From assembly GCA_016719635.1 (NCBI GenBank), contig JADJYT010000002.1:62001-126000 (forward strand): a stretch of 64,000 nucleotides of DNA, written 5' to 3'. The position numbers were made by a program, and so were the translations under genes. This document shows, piece after piece, positions 8,227 through 17,215 of this stretch. Position 1 is the first letter of the stretch. Every line of letters begins with the position of its first letter. Below the pieces are notes generated by a model. That model saw nothing but the letters and a program-made list of their open reading frames with translations, was not told the origin of the DNA and did not search any database. The DNA comes from Sphingobacteriales bacterium. Lineage in GTDB: Bacteria; Bacteroidota; Bacteroidia; Chitinophagales; JADIYW01.

Positions 8227-8784
8227 TTAATAATAAGGTGATATCATCAGATACACGATTACACCTGTAATACTCACATACCACCAGATTGGAAATGTAA
8301 TGCGTGCTATCTTTTTATGTGTATAAAATTCTGCTGTCAACGCACGATAAGCGGTAAGTAATATGAATGGCAAAATAATTCCTGCTAAAAAAATATGAGT
8401 GATTAAAATGAAGTAATAAAAATATTTTATGCTGCCTGCATCTTTTGGAAATGATGTGGATGAAGTAAGTAAATGATGTAATATATAACTTACTAAAAAA
8501 AGTGATGATAAAACAATCGCGGCGAACATCACGCGCTTGTGAGAAACATATTTTTTGTTTTTTGCAAAATAAATACCCAATGGCAATAAAACGGCTACCG
8601 TAAAATTAATGCATGCGTTTAACTTTGCAAAAAGGTGCGGATTGAAGCCTAAATCAATATCTACTTTTATTCTGGACAATGCTGTGATGGCTAAAAAGAT
8701 TACAAAAGAAAATACACCGATAATCCAAATTGCTTTTTTATCATTTTTGACAAGCACCGGTTTGAAAATATCTTTATTATCCAT
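8227..8784 (-). CDS. DUF420 membrane protein, oxidase-assembly associated
   Basis: The 185-residue product has about five membrane helices and begins MDNKDIFKPVLVKNDKKAIW. The helix pattern, with LHHLL, ITHIFLAGIILPF and the closing IWWYVSITGVIVYLM, matches DUF420 (YozB-like) proteins. These commonly follow SCO in Bacteroidota aa3-oxidase clusters and may help in assembly; their reaction is unknown. I start the gene at ATG 8784. A 38-codon upstream extension would be encoded by a palindromic repeat and yields the repeat-derived peptide SLRGTKQS. The gene is 177 bases from SCO, a gap filled almost entirely with repeat. Confidence 0.82.
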   Translation of the reverse strand: MDNKDIFKPVLVKNDKKAIWIIGVFSFVIFLAITALSRIKVDIDLGFNPHLFAKLNACINFTVAVLLPLGIYFAKNKKYVSHKRVMFAAIVLSSLFLVSYILHHLLTSSTSFPKDAGSIKYFYYFILITHIFLAGIILPFILLTAYRALTAEFYTHKKIARITFPIWWYVSITGVIVYLMISPYY

Positions 8785-8807
8785 TGTTTTAATTAAGATG
8801 TAAAAGT

Positions 8808-8826
8808 GTTTCGTGAGACACGAAAC
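8808..8826. repeat. Hairpin GTTTCGTG-AGA-CACGAAAC
   Basis: An eight-base-pair perfect stem with a three-base loop, directly upstream of the DUF420 gene and next to the larger palindromic repeat. It lies within the transcribed interval between SCO and DUF420, so it could fold in the mRNA and alter distal expression. Confidence 0.55.
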
Positions 8827-8853
8827 ATGGTTTTGCATGTTCGTAAAATCAAA

Positions 8854-8957
8854 AGATTGCTTCGTTCCTCGCAATGACGTAAAGCGAAGAACCATCATTG
8901 AGAACGCAGTGAAGCAATCTCTTAATTCAAGATACCATCGCTTCGCCTCGCAATGAC
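8854..8957. repeat. Dispersed-type palindromic repeat with three related arms
   Basis: Left arm 8854-8879 reads AGATTGCTTCGTTCCTCGCA and continues ATGACG. An imperfect inverted copy lies at 8893-8920 (CATCATTGAGAAC...GAAGCAATCT). A third, direct partial copy is at 8931-8957 (ATCGCTTCGCCTCGCAATGAC-type). The palindrome fills the gap between SCO and DUF420. Such ends (attgcttcg...gcaatgacg) are typical of MITE-like repeats in Bacteroidota, and translating them yields the recurring peptide SLRGTKQS. Confidence 0.7.
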
Positions 8958-8961
8958 AATA

Positions 8962-9705
8962 CTATTGACTTTTAGTCTTCTTCCACTTGGGGTCATCCTT
9001 TTTCATCGGGACGATATAACTGACCAGCAACATCTGAATGTCCTTAATCATCTGTTCAACGGCTGCTTTATCCGTTCCGTCGTAATAACCGCGAATCCTG
9101 CGTTCTTTATCTATCAGCACAAATTTTTGTTCATGTATAAAGTCTGCCGGACCGCCGTCGCCCTGCAAGGCAGTGACAAAATATCCGTTTCTCGCTTGTT
9201 TGTAAAGTTCTTTTTTGTCACCGGTAAGCAAACGCCACATCCTTGAATTGACCTCATTTTCAACAGCATAATTAAATATTTGTTTAACGGAGTCTGTTTC
9301 AGGGTCAACTGTATGGGAAAGTATCAGTACATCCTTATCCGTTATAAATTTATCCTGAACAAGTTGCAGGTTTCCTGTCATATCAATACAAATACTCTTA
9401 CAGGTAGTAAAAAAGAAATCGACCACAGTAACTTTACCATCCATAAAGGCTTCTGTGATGGTGTCACCGTTTTGGTCCAAGAAGGAGAAAGGAGGCACCC
9501 TGAAGTAGGCAGTATCAATGATATCCTTTCCTTTATAATTTTTAGATTTAAACGCCTCTTTCGGACCATAAATAGGCAAACACTTATCTGTTTCCAGCGT
9601 AGGCCTGTGATGATTCAGGTAATTAAAAAACAGAAAAAATACGATTGGAAATAACGCAATTACAATTATAGCCGTAATAAATCCAATCCTCCTGTTGTTT
9701 TTCAA
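8962..9705 (-). CDS. SCO1/SenC copper chaperone for cytochrome oxidase
   Basis: SCO proteins deliver copper to, or reduce the thiols of, the CuA site of cytochrome c oxidase subunit II on the outer face of the inner membrane. The 247-residue product has one N-terminal membrane anchor (about 8-30) and a thioredoxin fold. The copper-binding CKSIC is at about 102-106 and the partner histidine at about 191 (ADFIHEQKF). FSFLDQNGDTITEAFMDGKV is the usual opening strand pair. It sits seven bases after the subunit IV gene, in the oxidase operon. Confidence 0.92.
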   Translation of the reverse strand: MKNNRRIGFITAIIVIALFPIVFFLFFNYLNHHRPTLETDKCLPIYGPKEAFKSKNYKGKDIIDTAYFRVPPFSFLDQNGDTITEAFMDGKVTVVDFFFTTCKSICIDMTGNLQLVQDKFITDKDVLILSHTVDPETDSVKQIFNYAVENEVNSRMWRLLTGDKKELYKQARNGYFVTALQGDGGPADFIHEQKFVLIDKERRIRGYYDGTDKAAVEQMIKDIQMLLVSYIVPMKKDDPKWKKTKSQ

Positions 9706-9712
9706 ATGAAAT

Positions 9713-10039
9713 TTATTTAGGATAATTCAAGACATTCCAATAATGCCCTTCTGTTGCAAAAGCAATAATTGCCCAAACCAGGAACACCAACGGAACTCCC
9801 AAAGACAGCATAAATGCGCGTTTCTCATATTTCAGGTGCATGAATTCACCTACAATGAAGAAAGCTTTTGCCAAACTGGCCAATACATAGAATGTATTCA
9901 TTATAATCTTAGGTAAATGTGGGCCTAAAATCAATGCGACAGCCACTTCCACCACAGTTACTATACTTAATATTGCTGTAGCTCTCCATACGGCTTTTAC
10001 ACCCGACTGATACTGTTCTTCTGTTAAATGACTAGACAT
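9713..10039 (-). CDS. Cytochrome c oxidase subunit IV (CtaF-like)
   Basis: The 108-residue protein has three transmembrane helices and the opening SSHLTEEQYQSGVKAVWRAT. AFFIVGEFMHLKYEKRAFM falls between helices two and three, typical of the small prokaryotic subunit IV family. It should stabilise subunits I and III in the inner membrane. It lies between the second subunit III gene and SCO with gaps of 25 and 7 bases, consistent with one transcript. Confidence 0.88.
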   Translation of the reverse strand: MSSHLTEEQYQSGVKAVWRATAILSIVTVVEVAVALILGPHLPKIIMNTFYVLASLAKAFFIVGEFMHLKYEKRAFMLSLGVPLVFLVWAIIAFATEGHYWNVLNYPK

Positions 10040-10064
10040 ATCTTAATTTTAAACTTTTACAATA

Positions 10065-10808
10065 TTACATTAAATAGAATGCTAAGAATACGAACACCCA
10101 GACCAAGTCTACAAAGTGCCAGTACAAGCCAACTTTTTCAATCATTTCATAATGGCCTCTTCTCTGAAACGTACCGTTTGCAGTAGCAAAAAATGCCCAG
10201 CAATTAATACACACCCCTGTAAACACGTGAAATCCGTGAAATCCTGTAATGCCGAAAAATAACGCCCCGAAAGCAATCGGCCCGGGGGAAACAGCCATGT
10301 GTTCTTCCACCAAATGTGTTATACCATTAGCATCCGGTCCGAATGGATTATAATACGGACGCAGCCCTTCTCCGATTAAGTGTGTCCATTCCCAGGCCTG
10401 ACAACCCAAGAAAATGGCTCCTCCTAAAATTCCACCAAGCATCCAGAGCATTACACCTTTTTGATTCATTCTATGCCCTTCCTGCACTGCACGTACCACC
10501 GCCACAGAACTCAGAATCAGTACAAATGTCATAACACTGACGAATGCCAACGGCGCATTGGCATGTCCTAATCCCGGGAAAGATTTAAAAACTAGATTCG
10601 GATTCGGCCACCAGGGCTGAGCCAGCCGGATAGATGCATAAGCAATCAGGAATGCTGAAAAAGTAAATGCATCTGACAGCAGAAAATACCACATCATGGT
10701 CTTGCCATAACTGATATTCATAGCTGTTTTTTCACCACCTTCCCCATTATCAGGCGTCGGCAACAAATCGGTGTGATGTTCTTCTGATATTTCTAAAACT
10801 TCTGCCAT
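10065..10808 (-). CDS. ctaE: Cytochrome c oxidase subunit III (heme-copper oxidase subunit III family), longer paralogue
   Basis: The 247-residue protein has about six to seven membrane helices and subunit III motifs. These include KTMMWYFLLSDAFTFSAF, CQAWEWTHL, the conserved glycine-histidine stretch FFGITGFHGFHVFTGVC, and WHFVDLVWVFVFLAFYLM at the end. Subunit III binds lipid and supports steady proton uptake by subunit I. This is the second of two subunit III-like genes in tandem, 16 bases after its shorter neighbour, an arrangement usual for Bacteroidota aa3 clusters. Confidence 0.93.
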   Translation of the reverse strand: MAEVLEISEEHHTDLLPTPDNGEGGEKTAMNISYGKTMMWYFLLSDAFTFSAFLIAYASIRLAQPWWPNPNLVFKSFPGLGHANAPLAFVSVMTFVLILSSVAVVRAVQEGHRMNQKGVMLWMLGGILGGAIFLGCQAWEWTHLIGEGLRPYYNPFGPDANGITHLVEEHMAVSPGPIAFGALFFGITGFHGFHVFTGVCINCWAFFATANGTFQRRGHYEMIEKVGLYWHFVDLVWVFVFLAFYLM

Positions 10809-10824
10809 TACAGTATTATTTTAT

Positions 10825-11448
10825 CTACTTTAAATTCAAGGTTAAAAAGAAGTATAAATACACCCAAAGTATCCCCATGAAATGCCAGAATAAAGTTAGC
10901 AAATCGGTACGTATTTTGAGTATTCCTTTTTCGGATGTTTCAATCTTACTTAATATTTCATTACTATTTGTTCTCCTGAGTGAAATTACAGCGTGAAAAA
11001 ATGCAATAATCAAGAATAACAATCCCACCGCCACATGTAATGCATGAATAAATGTTATCACCAGAAAATAGGGGCCTGCAGGATTGGGATTGAACGATAA
11101 ATAAACACCTGCATCGTTTAACTGCTGCCAACCTTGTACCTGAAAATAGCAAAAAAAACCACCCAATATCAACGTAAAAAACAACCCGGTAGCGGTCATT
11201 AATTTATGCTGCTTCTTATTAGCCATATGGGCAGCCTGCAAAAACACACTGCTTAATAAAATTAATACGGTTGACACCTTAAATATTTCAGGAATACTGA
11301 ATGATGTCCAGGCACCTCCCCCTCCTTTACGAACTAAAAAAGCGCTTGTAAAACCTGCAAAAATCATCGAGGTGGTAATGATGAACAACCACATCGTGAA
11401 GCGGTGTGCACCCTGATTGTTCGTATTATATTTTACCGTTGATGCCAT
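10825..11448 (-). CDS. Cytochrome c oxidase subunit III-like protein, shorter paralogue
   Basis: The 207-residue protein has about five helices and shares the subunit III pattern: HRFTMWLFIITTSMIFAGF near the start, FIHALHVAVGLLFLII in the middle and FWHFMGILWVYLYFF at the end. It lacks part of the loop found in the longer paralogue. It begins two bases after ctaB, suggesting translational coupling. Both subunit III genes are probably present in the mature complex, or serve assembly; which, the sequence does not say. Confidence 0.88.
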   Translation of the reverse strand: MASTVKYNTNNQGAHRFTMWLFIITTSMIFAGFTSAFLVRKGGGGAWTSFSIPEIFKVSTVLILLSSVFLQAAHMANKKQHKLMTATGLFFTLILGGFFCYFQVQGWQQLNDAGVYLSFNPNPAGPYFLVITFIHALHVAVGLLFLIIAFFHAVISLRRTNSNEILSKIETSEKGILKIRTDLLTLFWHFMGILWVYLYFFLTLNLK

Positions 11449-11450
11449 AA

Positions 11451-12359
11451 TCAGATTTTATCTAAGACGAACGCAATAAATACGACCGGAATATAAATGA
11501 ATGATGCAAACATCAGCTTTTTTGCACTTTTGTCGGACAAATCGGTAGCCAGTTGTATGCCGTTTACCAAAAAGTATAACCCTGCTATCAAACTTACCGC
11601 CATTGAAATTTTACCGGTCAATCCTAAAAAGTAGGGAAGCAAACCTACAGCAATTAAACAAAACAGGTAAGGTATATTCTGCAATGCAGTGGTTCTGGTC
11701 TTTCCTTCTGTACTGGGCAGTAACTGATATCCCCCTTTGGCATAATCATCATTTAACAGCCATGCAATCGACCAGAAATGTGGAATCTGCCAAAAAAACT
11801 GGATGGCAAACAATGCAATTCCGCCTGAGCCAATATTTCCGGTTGCTGCCGTCCAACCAATGAGTAAGGGCATAGAACCCGGTATAGCCCCGATGAATAC
11901 GGCTGCCGGACTTATTTTTTTGAAAGGGGTATAGATAAATGCATACGATATTAAAGCTAATGCACCCAGCAACCCGCTGATAGGATTAAACACAACACCT
12001 AACAAACCTATTCCTGTTACACCACATATACCCGCTATTAAACAAGCCTCCATTACTTTCATTCTTCCGGCGGGTAACGGACGGTTATGGGTCCTGTCCA
12101 TCAGTTTATCGATATCTTTTTCAATGATTTGATTGATTGTGTTGGAAGAAGCGGTCACTAAAAAACCACCCATCGAGAGGAATAGAATATTCAACCAGTC
12201 TATAGAAAATGTTTGCAGCGCCAGAACATACGCCATAACAGCAGAAAACACCACTAAAAAAGATAAGCGGAATTTTGTCAACTCCATAACATCTTTCACC
12301 TTTAAAGAAAGTATCTTACCAATTGACGGCACATCTGTATATATTCTTTCCGTTTTCAC
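11451..12359 (-). CDS. ctaB: Protoheme IX farnesyltransferase (heme O synthase)
   Basis: CtaB/CyoE attaches a farnesyl group to heme b, giving heme O, the precursor of the heme A needed by the neighbouring oxidase. The 302-residue membrane protein has about nine helices. The prenyltransferase aspartate motifs are NTINQIIEKDIDKLMDRTHN (about 105-124, NxxxDxxxD type) and a second loop with LLNDDYAKGGYQLLP. RPLPAGR follows the first motif, as in all family members. It lies between ctaD and the subunit III genes. No heme A synthase (ctaA) gene is in the window. Confidence 0.95.
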   Translation of the reverse strand: MKTERIYTDVPSIGKILSLKVKDVMELTKFRLSFLVVFSAVMAYVLALQTFSIDWLNILFLSMGGFLVTASSNTINQIIEKDIDKLMDRTHNRPLPAGRMKVMEACLIAGICGVTGIGLLGVVFNPISGLLGALALISYAFIYTPFKKISPAAVFIGAIPGSMPLLIGWTAATGNIGSGGIALFAIQFFWQIPHFWSIAWLLNDDYAKGGYQLLPSTEGKTRTTALQNIPYLFCLIAVGLLPYFLGLTGKISMAVSLIAGLYFLVNGIQLATDLSDKSAKKLMFASFIYIPVVFIAFVLDKI

Positions 12360-12380
12360 TTTCGAGCAGCCAATTTTTGA

Positions 12381-14207
12381 TTAATGATGAATAATATCCT
12401 TCTTTTCTTCTTCAGTCAATGGTACTGTCTGAGGTATAAAATCAACATCGCTGTCCGGATTTCTGCTGTAATCATAAGGCCATCGATATACGGTTGGCAG
12501 TTCTCCCTCCCAGTTTCCATGAATCCCTTCAATAGGCGAAGTCCACTCCAATGTATTTGCCTGCCATGGATTTTGTGTAGATTTTCTGCCTCTGTAAATA
12601 CTCCACACAAAATTTATGAGAAAAATAAACTGTCCTAAAAATACAATCACGGAGACAACGCTGATGATCTTATTCAAGTCGCCATACTGAGCGAATGCTT
12701 CAATCTCGTTAAATGAATAATACCTTCTTGGAACTCCTGCAAGGCCGATAAAGTGCATAGGCCAAAAAATAAGGTACGATCCTATGAATGTTATTGCAAA
12801 GTGAATGTAAGCCAGGGTTTCATTCATCATTCTGCCGAACATTCTTGGGAACCAGTGGTAAACACCGGCAAACATACCGAAGAATGCCGCTATACCCATT
12901 ACGATGTGGAAGTGAGCCACTACAAAATATGTATCGTGTAACTGAATATCAATGGTAGAATTACCTAACCATATACCTGTCAAACCACCTGATATGAACA
13001 TAGATATAAAACCAACGGCGAACATGGATGGTGGTGTGATTCTGATATTACCCCGCCATAAAGTAGTAAGCCAGTTAAAAACTTTAACCGCAGAAGGAAT
13101 AGCAATCAACAGCGTAAAGAGGGTAAAAACAGACCCTAAAAAAGGATTCATGCCGGAAAGATACATATGATGCGCCCATACGATGAACCCTAAGACGGTA
13201 ATTCCTAAAATAGAGAAAATCATCGCTTTATAGCCAAATATCGGTTTACGGGAATGAACTGCCAGGATTTCAGAAACCATCCCCATGGCAGGCAATATGA
13301 TTATATAAACTTCGGGGTGTCCGAGGAACCAGAATAAATGCTGGAATAGAATGGGAGAACCGCCGGCATAGGGCAATGCTTTTCCACCTATGACGATGTT
13401 AGATAAGTAAAAACTCGTACCTAATCCTCTGTCAAAAATCAACAAGACCACACACGAAACCAATACCGGGAAAGACAATACACCTATGATTGCTGTAAAA
13501 AACAATGCCCATACCGTCAATGGCAACCGGAACATGGTCATACCCTTGGTACGCATGTTCAATACGGTTGAAATATAATTTAATCCTCCCAGTAAAGTGG
13601 AGACAACAAATAAGACCATGGAAATCAACCAGAATGTCATACCATTACCGGATCCGGGTGATGTTTGCGGTAATGCACTCAACGGCGGATAGATCGTCCA
13701 TCCGGCAGATGCGGCCCCGGTTGGAAGGAAAAGGGAAGCAAACATGATAACTCCTGCTATAAAGAAAAACCAGAATGATAAAGCATTCATTAAAGGAGAG
13801 GCCATATCCCTGGCACCGATTTGCAATGGAATTAACACATTCGCAAATGTACCGCTCAAACTTGCCGTTAACACAAAAAACACCATAATGGTGCCATGCA
13901 TGGTTATCAGCGCATAATAGGCTTCCGGGTTTAATTTTCCATCTGTAAACCAGGCAGCAAAAACTTTTTCCAGAATAGGAAATGTTTCATCGGGCCAGCC
14001 TAACTGTACACGAAACAGCACTGACATTCCACCGCCTATTATTGCCCATAACATGCCTAAGGTCAGAAACTGTTTCCCGATGGTTTTATGGTCTAAGCTG
14101 AAAATATATTTTGATATAAATGTTTCCGTATGGTGATGTCCGCCTCCATGTCCCTGATTATGCGCATGAACATTTGATTCCGGATGTATAACTGATGTCG
14201 CTTCCAT
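12381..14207 (-). CDS. ctaD: Cytochrome c oxidase subunit I (aa3-type)
   Basis: Subunit I holds low-spin heme a and the heme a3-CuB site that reduces oxygen and pumps protons. The 608-residue product has twelve expected helices and all key residues: H104 (HGTIMVF), GHPEVY at about 296-301 with the CuB His and the cross-linked Tyr, HH at 346-347, and VVAHFHIVM with the heme ligands at about 432 and 434. The glutamate in GHPEVY marks an A1-type D-channel. The N-terminus is unusually His-rich (HAHNQGHGGGHHH), perhaps a metal-binding or disordered lead. It follows ctaC by 35 bases. Confidence 0.97.
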   Translation of the reverse strand: MEATSVIHPESNVHAHNQGHGGGHHHTETFISKYIFSLDHKTIGKQFLTLGMLWAIIGGGMSVLFRVQLGWPDETFPILEKVFAAWFTDGKLNPEAYYALITMHGTIMVFFVLTASLSGTFANVLIPLQIGARDMASPLMNALSFWFFFIAGVIMFASLFLPTGAASAGWTIYPPLSALPQTSPGSGNGMTFWLISMVLFVVSTLLGGLNYISTVLNMRTKGMTMFRLPLTVWALFFTAIIGVLSFPVLVSCVVLLIFDRGLGTSFYLSNIVIGGKALPYAGGSPILFQHLFWFLGHPEVYIIILPAMGMVSEILAVHSRKPIFGYKAMIFSILGITVLGFIVWAHHMYLSGMNPFLGSVFTLFTLLIAIPSAVKVFNWLTTLWRGNIRITPPSMFAVGFISMFISGGLTGIWLGNSTIDIQLHDTYFVVAHFHIVMGIAAFFGMFAGVYHWFPRMFGRMMNETLAYIHFAITFIGSYLIFWPMHFIGLAGVPRRYYSFNEIEAFAQYGDLNKIISVVSVIVFLGQFIFLINFVWSIYRGRKSTQNPWQANTLEWTSPIEGIHGNWEGELPTVYRWPYDYSRNPDSDVDFIPQTVPLTEEEKKDIIHH

Positions 14208-14242
14208 ATTCTTGGCTTTAGTTAAGAGTATTGTGTTTATTA

Positions 14243-15277
14243 TTATTTTTTAATGATTTCAGCAGTGACAGGAGCCGCCTCTTTATTCCCCTGAGCAGCA
14301 CTTTCCATTGCAGGTTTCACGACAGTGGTATAATATGATTTTTGTTCTCTGAACCATTTGTCAAATTCTTCCTGAGTAACCACCCTGACCGTTTTCTTCA
14401 TGTTATAATGACCTGAACCGCATAACTTGTTACAAGCAAGAACATATTCAAAATTCGGATTTTTTGTTTCTTTTTTCATTTCTTCAGTAGTGACCGTAGG
14501 CCTGAACCACAAATGGGTAGGAACTCCCGGAACGGCAGACATCATTAACCGGAAGTGAGGTAACCAAAAATTATGAATTACATCCAGGGCACCGATATTT
14601 ATTGACACAGGTTTATTCACCGGTAAAACGATTTCATCTGCTAAAAAATCATCATGGCTGGCAGCATCATTCCAGTTAATGCCCAGCTCGTTGTCGGGAT
14701 TAACCAACGTAAAATCCCTTTTACCTAAAGTATGATCTGCCCCGGAATACCGAATCGACCAAGCATATTGTTTACCGGTTGCTTCAATCAACACTGCATC
14801 TTTAGGAGCCGGAGAGAAAATCTTAAACCATTTCTGAATACCAAATCCGATTAAAAATGTCAGCACGATGGCAGGAACAATTGTCCATGCCACTTCCAGT
14901 TTATTATTATCTGCAAAGAAGAAAGCTTTCCTTCCTTTTCTGTAATGATATTTATATACAAACCAAAATAAAAGCGCCTGTGTAATAACAAAAACAATAC
15001 CGGTTAAAAGCAATGTCACATTCATCAAGTCGTTTATCCAAACACCCTGCTCGGATGCAGGCTTGGGTAACAAAGTGGGGGCATAAACGAAACAGGTTAC
15101 TAAAGAGTAAAGGAGAACGCCAAATCCGATTACAGATGTAAACAAGGCTCCGTTTCCAAAAGATTCCTCTTGTTCATCACCCGAACGCAATGATTTGATT
15201 AAATCGGAAGCCTTGCTTATTTGTACAATTACGATGTACAACAACACTAACGTTAATAAGCCTAATATAATTGACAT
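14243..15277 (-). CDS. ctaC: Cytochrome c oxidase subunit II
   Basis: Subunit II carries the binuclear CuA centre that accepts electrons from the ACIII or a cytochrome c. The 344-residue product has about four hydrophobic segments (1-20, 45-66, 85-107, 130-148) before the periplasmic cupredoxin domain; two more than classical subunit II. CuA ligands are visible as H235 (DVIHNFWLPHF) and C282-x3-C286-x3-H290-x2-M293 (CNKLCGSGHYNM). There is no C-terminal cytochrome c domain, so this is aa3 rather than caa3 type. The gene follows actF by 12 bases. Confidence 0.96.
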   Translation of the reverse strand: MSIILGLLTLVLLYIVIVQISKASDLIKSLRSGDEQEESFGNGALFTSVIGFGVLLYSLVTCFVYAPTLLPKPASEQGVWINDLMNVTLLLTGIVFVITQALLFWFVYKYHYRKGRKAFFFADNNKLEVAWTIVPAIVLTFLIGFGIQKWFKIFSPAPKDAVLIEATGKQYAWSIRYSGADHTLGKRDFTLVNPDNELGINWNDAASHDDFLADEIVLPVNKPVSINIGALDVIHNFWLPHFRLMMSAVPGVPTHLWFRPTVTTEEMKKETKNPNFEYVLACNKLCGSGHYNMKKTVRVVTQEEFDKWFREQKSYYTTVVKPAMESAAQGNKEAAPVTAEIIKK

Positions 15278-15289
15278 GTCTTGCTAAAT

Positions 15290-16594
15290 TTAAATATGAT
15301 GGTGATAACTTTCATTTACATAAGGGTGTGTGGTAGATGCCAAATCTTTTACTTTAGACAGAAAAGTTAAGGTAACAAATATAAATACACTCCCGATCAT
15401 AAATAATAATCCTAAACTAATTAAACCGAACCCGCCTTTGGGCAGTATCATAGGGCAATTCATCAGGAAGAACCATGCAAACTGACCCAAAATGATGATA
15501 AAAGCAGTCACAATCGTTATGTTCTTGCTTCTTTTTGAATTACGTGTCATTAAGATAAAGAACGGCAACACAAAGTTAAAGACAATGGCAAGGTGAAACA
15601 GGATACCGTAGTTATCTGCATTTCTTCTAAGTCTGAAAAATTCTGTTTCTTCCGGAATATTCGCATACCAGATCAGCATATACTGTGAAAAGAACGTATA
15701 CATCCAGAATACGCTGATAGCAAACATGAGTTTAGCGACGTCATGCAAATGGTTTTCATTTACATTCGGTAAATAGCCCTGTCCTTTCAGGTAATGAATC
15801 AGCAGTATTAAAACGGAGAACATGGAAACGGCAGCTCCTGCCATTGTATTCCAGGTGAACATGGTACTGTACCAGTGCGGCTGAATGGACATTGACCAGA
15901 ACCAGGTGGCAAATGTGTTAATAACAAATGCGATGATAACAATAGTGACAGCGGCAATCATCCGGCTGTTGGAAAATAATTTCAGAGAGGGAGCGGTATC
16001 CAGTTTGGTGAGCGTTTTCCACCAGTATAATACCATCCCTATACAGCTTCCTGCAATAATAACAAAGAATATCCAAAAAGTTTTCATGTTTAAGAAATCC
16101 TGTTTGGAAGCCAGCAGTTCGTCATAACGGGCATCTTTCGGGTTAAATAAATAGTCGTGAGACCATTCAAAAATATCATGATTAAAAAAGGCAAACATGA
16201 CCAGCAGCAGACCTAAAAAAAGGATGACATTCATTGCAATGGCTAAAGGAATCTTTTGTATCTGTATCTGCCATCCGCCCCAGGCCAGATTGGTGCCGGC
16301 TAAGAAAAACATGGCCGCCAATGCAATATAAAACCCAAAGTAGAAAACATTGTATGTATTCATCAGAATGGTTTTGCTGAGTGTTACAGCTTCACCGTGG
16401 TGTGCTTCAGCACCTGCCGCAGCCTTTGCAGTTTCATGCGATACGGCAGCTGTCTCATGCTTTGCCGCCTCATGGCTGACAGTTGAACTGTTACCCTCAA
16501 AAAACAATATCCCCAGCAACAACAGTAAAGCGCCAATGCCGAAGGAGAGGAATAGTTTTTTCTTTGTGCTCGAATCAAAAACGTATGTATTCAT
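15290..16594 (-). CDS. actF: Alternative complex III subunit ActF (quinol:cytochrome c oxidoreductase membrane subunit)
   Basis: ActF is one of the NrfD-related polytopic subunits of alternative complex III, which oxidises menaquinol and passes electrons to cytochrome c or directly to the oxidase. The 434-residue protein has about ten helices. The first is followed by a His/Glu/Ala-rich loop (HEAAKHETAAVSHETAK). The membrane part has the typical WSMSIQPHWYSTMFTWN segment and ends with an HHHI tail. It sits 21 bases after actE and 12 before ctaC, in the standard act-cta order. Confidence 0.93.
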   Translation of the reverse strand: MNTYVFDSSTKKKLFLSFGIGALLLLLGILFFEGNSSTVSHEAAKHETAAVSHETAKAAAGAEAHHGEAVTLSKTILMNTYNVFYFGFYIALAAMFFLAGTNLAWGGWQIQIQKIPLAIAMNVILFLGLLLVMFAFFNHDIFEWSHDYLFNPKDARYDELLASKQDFLNMKTFWIFFVIIAGSCIGMVLYWWKTLTKLDTAPSLKLFSNSRMIAAVTIVIIAFVINTFATWFWSMSIQPHWYSTMFTWNTMAGAAVSMFSVLILLIHYLKGQGYLPNVNENHLHDVAKLMFAISVFWMYTFFSQYMLIWYANIPEETEFFRLRRNADNYGILFHLAIVFNFVLPFFILMTRNSKRSKNITIVTAFIIILGQFAWFFLMNCPMILPKGGFGLISLGLLFMIGSVFIFVTLTFLSKVKDLASTTHPYVNESYHHHI

Positions 16595-16615
16595 TGCGAG
16601 TTTCTGTTTAATTTA

Positions 16616-17212
16616 TTATTTAGTTATGGTTGAATCCGTTTGAGTAACTGATGCTGTCGGCTGTGCAGTACCCTGTAAACTTTTTACATATGCCAGTACC
16701 AGCCACCTTTCTCTGTGGTTTAACTGGGATGCATAAGAACCCATTAAATTACGTCCATATATCAAGGAATGATATCTCTGTCCATCCGGTTTGGACAGCA
16801 ACGGTTCCATCAGGTAGGACGGCGGTGGCGGAAATTTATTTATCTGAACCAAATGCCCCTGTCCGTCACCTTTATCGCCATGGCAAACAGCGCAATTAAC
16901 GGTATAAAGATGTTTCCCGGATTCCTGAATCTCGTCATTTGTAAAGATGAATGGGTTGGTGATGGCCGTAGCGGCTTTTACATATTCAGTATCCGAAAGG
17001 GGATAAATATATTTACCTCTGGCAATACTTCCTTCCGGTGCCAGTTGATTGGTTTTTCCGTCTTTGTATATCGGATTGACCGAACCAGCTTCATATGCTA
17101 TCGGATGAGCCATATCCCATAAATATTCTCTTCCCGGTTTCTTCGAATTACGTATGCAGGATGACAATCCAAGCACTAAAACGATTAATATGATTTGATA
17201 CTTCTTGAACAT
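16616..17212 (-). CDS. actE: Alternative complex III monoheme cytochrome c ActE, lipoprotein
   Basis: ActE is the monoheme cytochrome c of alternative complex III. The 198-residue product has a lipoprotein signal with lipobox LSSC (Cys19) and a single heme site NCAVCH at about 106-111 followed by GDKGDGQG. The likely methionine ligand is in GRNLMGSYASQL. DMAHPIAYEAGSVNP near the N-terminus is typical of Bacteroidota ActE. It begins three bases after actD, so the two are probably translationally coupled. Confidence 0.94.
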   Translation of the reverse strand: MFKKYQIILIVLVLGLSSCIRNSKKPGREYLWDMAHPIAYEAGSVNPIYKDGKTNQLAPEGSIARGKYIYPLSDTEYVKAATAITNPFIFTNDEIQESGKHLYTVNCAVCHGDKGDGQGHLVQINKFPPPPSYLMEPLLSKPDGQRYHSLIYGRNLMGSYASQLNHRERWLVLAYVKSLQGTAQPTASVTQTDSTITK

Positions 17213-17215
17213 GAT

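Noticed and set aside
8785..8898. Upstream extension of the DUF420 gene
   Set aside because: The added 38 codons are encoded by a palindromic repeat and give the recurrent artefact SLRGTKQS; the conserved protein begins at ATG 8784.
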